Shown here piece after piece: positions 59,203-64,000 of a DNA stretch of 64,000 nt (the first letter of the stretch is position 1; each line of letters starts with the position of its first letter). The notes under the pieces were generated by a model. It did not search any database. It was not told where the DNA came from and saw only the letters and a program-made list of their open reading frames with translations. This DNA is from Methylomonas sp. LL1. GTDB lineage: Bacteria > Pseudomonadota > Gammaproteobacteria > Methylococcales > Methylomonadaceae. The position numbers and the translations under genes are program-made. The DNA is taken from positions 930,001 through 994,000 of the forward strand of contig NZ_CP064653.1 of assembly GCF_015711015.1 (NCBI RefSeq), read 5' to 3'.

Positions 59203-60765
59203 TTAATCAGGCGGCGAGTCGCTTGCCCGGCTAGTGCTGTTGCTACGGTGTTTACGGATAACGATATTTTCAACGCCGTTGATGGTTAACACCGAGCCGA
59301 TCAAATTGCCGCCCTTGGCAAACAAAGGCGCAACCACTAAATTCGCCGTCATGCTCTGCCTATCCAAAATAGATAATTCGCAGGCAGGAAATTTCAATGG
59401 TTCGTGATGAGTGATGGATTGCCGGATCAATTCACCAAGTTTATAGCGATGCTCATTCACCGCCACGCAGAAAACCTGGTCGACATTTAGCCGTGGTAAG
59501 CGAGGCAGGCTATTATCAAGTAGATTGAGCGCCGCCGGATTCATGTAATCGATAAAGCCTTCGGCATTGGTGGTGATCACGGCGTCGACTATCGAATTTA
59601 ACGTAATGTAGGCTAGCTTCCTTTCCACGAATAAGGAATGGATTAGCTTCTCGAATTGCCCCCAACTGCGTAAGGGATAACCGAGCAATAACACGAACAA
59701 GATCGCGGCGGGCGCAAACCAAAAGCCGGCAAAATAAAGCAGAGCAAGGCTGAAAAGCAAGATCACCGCGGCGATTTGAGCTATCACGAGCGGCAGCCAG
59801 CGCGGCGAATAGCGTGCGCAAATACTCATCGACAGGGTGACGAAACATAACGTGACGAACAGTTGCCACTTCATTGGCAAGGGTTGCCAGAGAGTGTTTT
59901 TGAGCAGGCCATCGAGCGTGGCGGCAGCGAAGTCCACGCCGCTCATAGGCTGGCTGCCGGTGGATACCGGTGTGGTGATGCTAGTATCGATGCCGTTGGC
60001 GGTCACACCTACCAGCACGTATTTCCGGTGGAAAAACTGGCTTGGTATGCTTCCCGACAATACGTCTATATAAGAAACCCGGCTGAAGTGGCTACTCGGA
60101 TCATAAAACGGCAGCCATACTCGATAGTCACCAACCAAGGTGTTGTTCTCGGCGTTGGCGGCGGCAATGACTCGCTGCCCGGGTAAGGCCTGTTGAATTT
60201 CGGGATGATGCGGCGTAAACATGGCTAGCGCCAAGGCCGGCCAGCGCCTGGTACCCAAGCCGATTTGTAAAAATACGCTACGGCTGACACCGTCCTTGTC
60301 CAACTCGACATTGGCGTGGCCCATGACCGCATGATCGGAAAAAGCGGGTATGGGCAAGGTTTCCACAAAATTCGGGCCGTTGCGTTCGATAATAACCGGT
60401 AGAACGACTGATTCGGCGGCGGCCAGTGCCTTGCCAAACTGAGTATCAGGATCGGGGTTGTATTGATCTGCCTCGGAGAACAGCAGGTCGAAGCCGATGG
60501 CTTGTGGTTTTGCCGATGCCAAGATTTGCAATAATTGGGCATGAATATCTCTAGGCCAGGGCCAACGGCCGATTTTATTCAGGCTCTTTTGGTCGACTTC
60601 GATGATGACAATCTCTTTAGAGGCCGGTGTGGCGAGTAGCTGTAATTCGGCGTCATAAATCCAGCGGTCGAATCGCCACAATAGATCGGAATAACTGAGT
60701 GCGGCTGCCAACAGCAACATCAGTAGCGGCGCAAATGACGATTGTTCAAAATAGCGTTTTGCCAT
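59203..60765 (-). CDS. CHASE2-PAS membrane sensor lacking an output domain
   Basis: A 520-aa protein. N-terminal membrane helix (about 10-28), a CHASE2 extracytoplasmic sensor domain (about 30-290; IVIIEVDQKSLNKIGRWPWP; VLVGVTANGIDTSITTPVS), three membrane helices (about 300-375), then a PAS domain (about 385-500; LNSIVDAVITTNAEGFIDYMNPAA). CHASE2 proteins usually end in an adenylate cyclase, GGDEF or kinase domain; this one stops after PAS with a polar tail. No frameshifted remainder was found in the next 40 bases. First gene of the CHASE2-FecR-OmpA operon. Confidence 0.9.
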   Translation of the reverse strand: MAKRYFEQSSFAPLLMLLLAAALSYSDLLWRFDRWIYDAELQLLATPASKEIVIIEVDQKSLNKIGRWPWPRDIHAQLLQILASAKPQAIGFDLLFSEADQYNPDPDTQFGKALAAAESVVLPVIIERNGPNFVETLPIPAFSDHAVMGHANVELDKDGVSRSVFLQIGLGTRRWPALALAMFTPHHPEIQQALPGQRVIAAANAENNTLVGDYRVWLPFYDPSSHFSRVSYIDVLSGSIPSQFFHRKYVLVGVTANGIDTSITTPVSTGSQPMSGVDFAAATLDGLLKNTLWQPLPMKWQLFVTLCFVTLSMSICARYSPRWLPLVIAQIAAVILLFSLALLYFAGFWFAPAAILFVLLLGYPLRSWGQFEKLIHSLFVERKLAYITLNSIVDAVITTNAEGFIDYMNPAALNLLDNSLPRLPRLNVDQVFCVAVNEHRYKLGELIRQSITHHEPLKFPACELSILDRQSMTANLVVAPLFAKGGNLIGSVLTINGVENIVIRKHRSNSTSRASDSPPD

Positions 60766-60817
60766 ATGAGGTTGCAGCGAATGATGTCGGTTAGGGTGGG
60801 AGTTAATTAAAGTCGCC

Positions 60818-63403
60818 CTACAATAGCGTCTTCAAGCGATAGAGTGTATCCAAGGCTTGTCTAGGACTTAAGTTATCGGGATCGATTTCTTCCAGCAAAC
60901 ATACCGCGGGATGGCATTCCTGACTAGTAAATAAATCAAACTGATTCACCTCGCTGTGGCTTTGCTGCTCGATATAAGCGGTATTCTCCAGTTGCAGCAA
61001 CTTGCTTTTAGCGTTGGCAATCACCGATTGCGGCACGCCGGCCAGCGCCGCCACCTGTAGGCCGTAACTCTGGCTGGCGGGACCGTCTTTCACCGCATGC
61101 AAAAACACGATCTTGTCGCCGTGCTCCATCGCATCCAGATGGATGTTGTGGATGTTGCTTTGCTCCTCGGCCAGCGTGGTCAGTTCGAAATAGTGAGTGG
61201 CGAACAGCGTGAAAGCCTGGGTGTGGCGGGCCAGATAATCGGCGCAGGCCCAGGCCAGCGACAAGCCGTCGAAGGTGCTGGTGCCGCGGCCGATTTCGTC
61301 CATCAGGATCAGGCTGTTGCTGGTGGCGTTGTGCAGGATGTTGGCGGTTTCCGACATTTCCACCATGAAGGTCGAACGGCCGCTGGCCAGATCGTCCGAC
61401 GCGCCGATGCGGGTGAATATCTTGTCTATCGGCCCGCAACGCAAGGATTGCGCCGGCACATAACAGCCGATATGCGCCAGCAGCACGATCAATGCCGCTT
61501 GGCGCATGTATGTCGATTTACCGCCCATGTTCGGGCCTGTGATCACCAACATCCGTCGTTCGGCGGAGAAATTTAGATCGTTGGCGACGAAGGGGATACT
61601 GGACAAAGCCTCCACCACCAGATGCCGGCCGGCAACAATTTCGATCCCGGCTTGCTGATCCAGAATCGGTTGCGCCAGATTCAGGGTATCGGCGCGTTCG
61701 GCGAAGTTCACCAAAACGTCCAGCTCGGCCAAAGCGTTGGCGCAATGTTGTAAATCGATCAGCGCATCGCTCAGCGTGGTCAACAATTCGTCGTACAAGG
61801 CTTTTTCGAAAGACAGTGATTTTTCTCGGGCGCTGAGGACTTTGTCTTCAAAGCTTTTCAGTTCCGGCGTGATGTAACGCTCGGCGCCTTTCAGGGTTTG
61901 CTTGCGGGTGTAATGCACCGGCACCTTATCGGCCTGGGCGTTGGATATTTCGATGTAATAGCCGTGCACCCGGTTGTAATTGACCTTGAGCGTGGCGATG
62001 CCGGTGCTGGCGCGTTCGCGCTGTTCCATGTCGATCAGGAACTGGTCGGCGTTCTGGCTGAGGTTGCGCAGCTCGTCCAGCTCGGGATGATAGCCCGGCG
62101 CGATGACGCCTCCGTCGCGGATCAACACCGGCGGATTGTCGATGATGGCGCGTTGCAGCAATGCCAGCAAATCAGGTTGTTCGCGCAGTTGCGTGCGCAG
62201 GTTTTCCAGATGAGGGTTCTCACTGTCGGCTAGCTGGGTTTGTAAGTTGGGCAACACCGCCAAAGTGTGACGCAACACCAGCAAGTCGCGGGGACGCGCG
62301 GATTTCAAGGCAATTCGCGAGCTGATGCGCTCGATGTCGCCAACCTGGCGCAGGCTGGCTTGTAAATCGCGATAGAGTTGATCGTCCAGCAAACTGGCAA
62401 CGCAGGCATAGCGGCCATTGATGATGCCGTGGTCGCGCAACGGCCGGTGTATCCAGCGCCGCAGGCAGCGGCTGCCCATCGCGGTGGCGGTCTTGTCCAG
62501 CACGCCCAGCAAGGTGTATTGCAGCTGGCCGCTGGGGTGGCTGTCCAGCTCCAGGTTGCGGCGGCTGGCGGCGTCGAGGCTGATGCTGTCGTCGCAGTTT
62601 TCGACGCTGATGCCCTGGATGTGGGGTAGGGCGCTTTGCTGGGTATCGCGGACGTATTGCAACAAGCAGCCGGCCGCGCAAATCGCCGCCGGCAGATGTT
62701 CGCAGCCGTAGCCTTTCAAATCGTGGCTGTTGAATTGTTTCAATATCAATTGCCGGCAACTGTCCAGGTCGAAATGCCAGGGCGGCCGCCTGCACAGGCC
62801 TTTGCGTTCCTTGACGGCGGCCGGCAATGCTTGGTCTTCGCTAAACAGCAATTCGGCCGGATTCAGGCGTTCGATCTCGCTGAGCAACTGGGTTTCGGTC
62901 TCGAGTTGTTGCAGCACGAACTTGCCACTGCCCAGGTCCAGGCAAGCCAGTCCGTAGAATTTATCGAACGCCGCCAGCGCCACCAGCAAATTGTCCTTGC
63001 GATCCTCCAGTAAGGCCTCGTCGGTGACCGTGCCCGGCGTGACGATGCGTACCACCTTGCGTTCCACCGGTCCCTTGGATTTTGCCGGGTCGCCGATCTG
63101 CTCGCAAATAGCAATCGACTCGCCTTGTTTCAATAGGCGGGCGATATAGTTTTCGGCGGCGTGATAGGGAATGCCGGCCATCGGGATAGGCTGTCCGCCG
63201 GAATGTCCGCGCGCGGTCAGCGTGATGTCGAGCAATTGCGCGGCCTTCCTGGCATCGTCGAAAAACAGCTCGTAAAAATCGCCCATCCGGTAGAACAATA
63301 GTGTCTCCGGGTGTTGCGCCTTGATGCGGAGAAATTGTTGCATCATTGGCGTGTGTTGTGTTTCGTTGCCTTGCTTGCTTTCTTGTATTGTTTGGAGATT
63401 CAT
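60818..63403 (-). CDS. mutS: DNA mismatch repair protein MutS
   Basis: An 861-aa mismatch-recognition ATPase. The mismatch-binding Phe-x-Glu motif is FYELFF near the N-terminus ([17 protein letters not shown]), the Walker A is [13 protein letters not shown] about residue 620, and [12 protein letters not shown] is the Walker B/signature region; FATHYFELT follows. I chose the ATG at 63403 ([10 protein letters not shown]), which gives the E. coli-like HTPMMQQFL start; the frame extends to 63475 but reads unlike MutS. No recA neighbour, which is the usual partner in some relatives. Confidence 0.97.
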   Translation of the reverse strand: MNLQTIQESKQGNETQHTPMMQQFLRIKAQHPETLLFYRMGDFYELFFDDARKAAQLLDITLTARGHSGGQPIPMAGIPYHAAENYIARLLKQGESIAICEQIGDPAKSKGPVERKVVRIVTPGTVTDEALLEDRKDNLLVALAAFDKFYGLACLDLGSGKFVLQQLETETQLLSEIERLNPAELLFSEDQALPAAVKERKGLCRRPPWHFDLDSCRQLILKQFNSHDLKGYGCEHLPAAICAAGCLLQYVRDTQQSALPHIQGISVENCDDSISLDAASRRNLELDSHPSGQLQYTLLGVLDKTATAMGSRCLRRWIHRPLRDHGIINGRYACVASLLDDQLYRDLQASLRQVGDIERISSRIALKSARPRDLLVLRHTLAVLPNLQTQLADSENPHLENLRTQLREQPDLLALLQRAIIDNPPVLIRDGGVIAPGYHPELDELRNLSQNADQFLIDMEQRERASTGIATLKVNYNRVHGYYIEISNAQADKVPVHYTRKQTLKGAERYITPELKSFEDKVLSAREKSLSFEKALYDELLTTLSDALIDLQHCANALAELDVLVNFAERADTLNLAQPILDQQAGIEIVAGRHLVVEALSSIPFVANDLNFSAERRMLVITGPNMGGKSTYMRQAALIVLLAHIGCYVPAQSLRCGPIDKIFTRIGASDDLASGRSTFMVEMSETANILHNATSNSLILMDEIGRGTSTFDGLSLAWACADYLARHTQAFTLFATHYFELTTLAEEQSNIHNIHLDAMEHGDKIVFLHAVKDGPASQSYGLQVAALAGVPQSVIANAKSKLLQLENTAYIEQQSHSEVNQFDLFTSQECHPAVCLLEEIDPDNLSPRQALDTLYRLKTLL

Positions 63404-63558
63404 TCGTAAATTAATGAAATAACAGATAATTGTTCTATGACTATGGGTCAGGTTTTCACCAGCTACACTTTTCAAAACTTCCCTGTGCTTTGCTGTTTAG
63501 TATAGGTTTTTTAGAGTTATCCTTGCGTCATCGAACAACATAAAAAACCTATATTAAA

Positions 63559-63864
63559 ATGCAATTCCATGCCTGCACCGCTAAAGCTTTGAGGCTAGGA
63601 CAGCATATGGCTTTTGACGATTACCCAGGGCTGCATTTGTCTGCCATGGCAAAGGTGAGAACTTGGTTTTATCGATATAGAAGCTCCTTTGATGGACGCC
63701 TTAGGCAGGTGTCCATTGGCCATTGGCCGCCTATGTCATTTTCAGCGGCTATTGTCGCTTGGGAAGCTTTGAAAAACCAGCGTGATTCTGGTAATGATTC
63801 TGTATTAGAAGTAAAGCAAGTTAAATTAGAGACAAAAGCTTTCCTGATTAGCAAGCTCCTTTAG
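63559..63864 (+). pseudogene. Truncated tyrosine-integrase N-terminal fragment
   Basis: A 101-codon frame whose product resembles the arm-binding (DUF4102-type) N-terminal domain of phage/island integrases: KALRLGQHMAFDDYPGLHLS, TWFYRYRSSFDGRLRQVSIG and WPPMSFSAAIVAWEALK. It ends at a TAG and no catalytic core (R-H-R-Y) follows in the remaining 136 bases. So it is a decayed or broken integrase gene, a remnant of an element inserted beside mutS. No tRNA is adjacent, and att repeats cannot be judged from this window alone. Confidence 0.7.
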
Positions 63865-64000
63865 CAATCGGCGGAATCCAAGTGATCCCCGATTAAAACG
63901 CACATACTAAGTTCAAATTCCAAGGAGACATTCGTCATAGCAGTGTTGGGAGCCGGAATTTGTATTCGGTTGTTGCAATACCTACACTATGTGACGTCTA
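63865..64000. other. Window end without a gene
   Basis: 136 bases with no supported frame. This may be the continuation of the decayed integration element, but too little is visible. Confidence 0.4.

Noticed and set aside
63404-63475. Extended N-terminus of mutS
   Set aside because: The added residues have no MutS likeness, and the ATG at 63403 fits the family N-terminus.
1-64000. tRNA or rRNA genes
   Set aside because: No cloverleaf T-arm with acceptor pairing and no rRNA core sequence was recognised by eye; a tRNA search tool would settle it.

Overview
The window reads as chromosomal DNA of a gammaproteobacterium with moderate GC content. BamC next to PurL, KdpFABCDE, the rpsB-tsf-pyrH-frr-uppS-cdsA-dxr-rseP run, GlnD, DsbC, a UbiF-type hydroxylase and MutS all look gammaproteobacterial. 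A Methylomonas-like (Methylococcales) host is my best guess from the overall gene mix and protein style, but no methane-oxidation gene is present to prove it. Genes are dense, and most of the window is housekeeping. No rRNA, tRNA, CRISPR array or intact mobile element was recognised.

Layout. 1-5.3 kb: the 3' end of bamC, purL and an L,D-transpeptidase. 5.4-9.5 kb: small or poorly characterised genes (C70-like cysteine protease, a cyclic-nucleotide-binding protein, a small membrane protein, a lipoprotein-like protein, YpeA acetyltransferase) and then dtd. 10.2-18.3 kb: a complete kdpFABCDE potassium-uptake operon with its two-component regulator; KdpF is only 29 residues. 18.4-22.6 kb, minus strand: an unusual three-gene set of MglA-like GTPase, soluble histidine kinase and a receiver-domain/PilB-type ATPase fusion. 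23.0-25.3 kb: a small secreted/membrane protein, an AT-rich gene-poor stretch, an SDR oxidoreductase and an intergenic region carrying a cluster of DnaA boxes with an exact IHF consensus. 25.3-36.5 kb: central carbon metabolism, with nifJ, a dihydroorotate-dehydrogenase-like partner, a flavoprotein, gltA and a complete succinate dehydrogenase locus including two small assembly factors (SDHAF4-type and SdhE). 37.2-44.6 kb, minus strand: a divergent, extended glutamate synthase large subunit followed by a CysJ-like diflavin reductase, with no gltD beside them. 44.9-49.6 kb: ubiF-like hydroxylase, glnD and map. 49.8-58.0 kb: translation, lipid and envelope genes ending in dsbC. 58.0-60.8 kb, minus strand: a CHASE2-PAS protein, a FecR-domain protein and an OmpA-like lipoprotein. 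60.8-63.4 kb: mutS. The window ends with a truncated integrase-like reading frame.

How they work together. NifJ, citrate synthase and succinate dehydrogenase make a compact pyruvate/TCA block. GltB and GlnD link it to nitrogen assimilation and its sensing. The most unusual items are the DnaA-box/IHF cluster (candidate origin or DnaA-titration locus), the MglA/kinase/receiver-ATPase operon, the GltB variant paired with a diflavin reductase, the output-less CHASE2-FecR-OmpA module, and an in-frame duplicated 51-bp insertion in purL. Functions of these novel parts are inferred from domains and context only.
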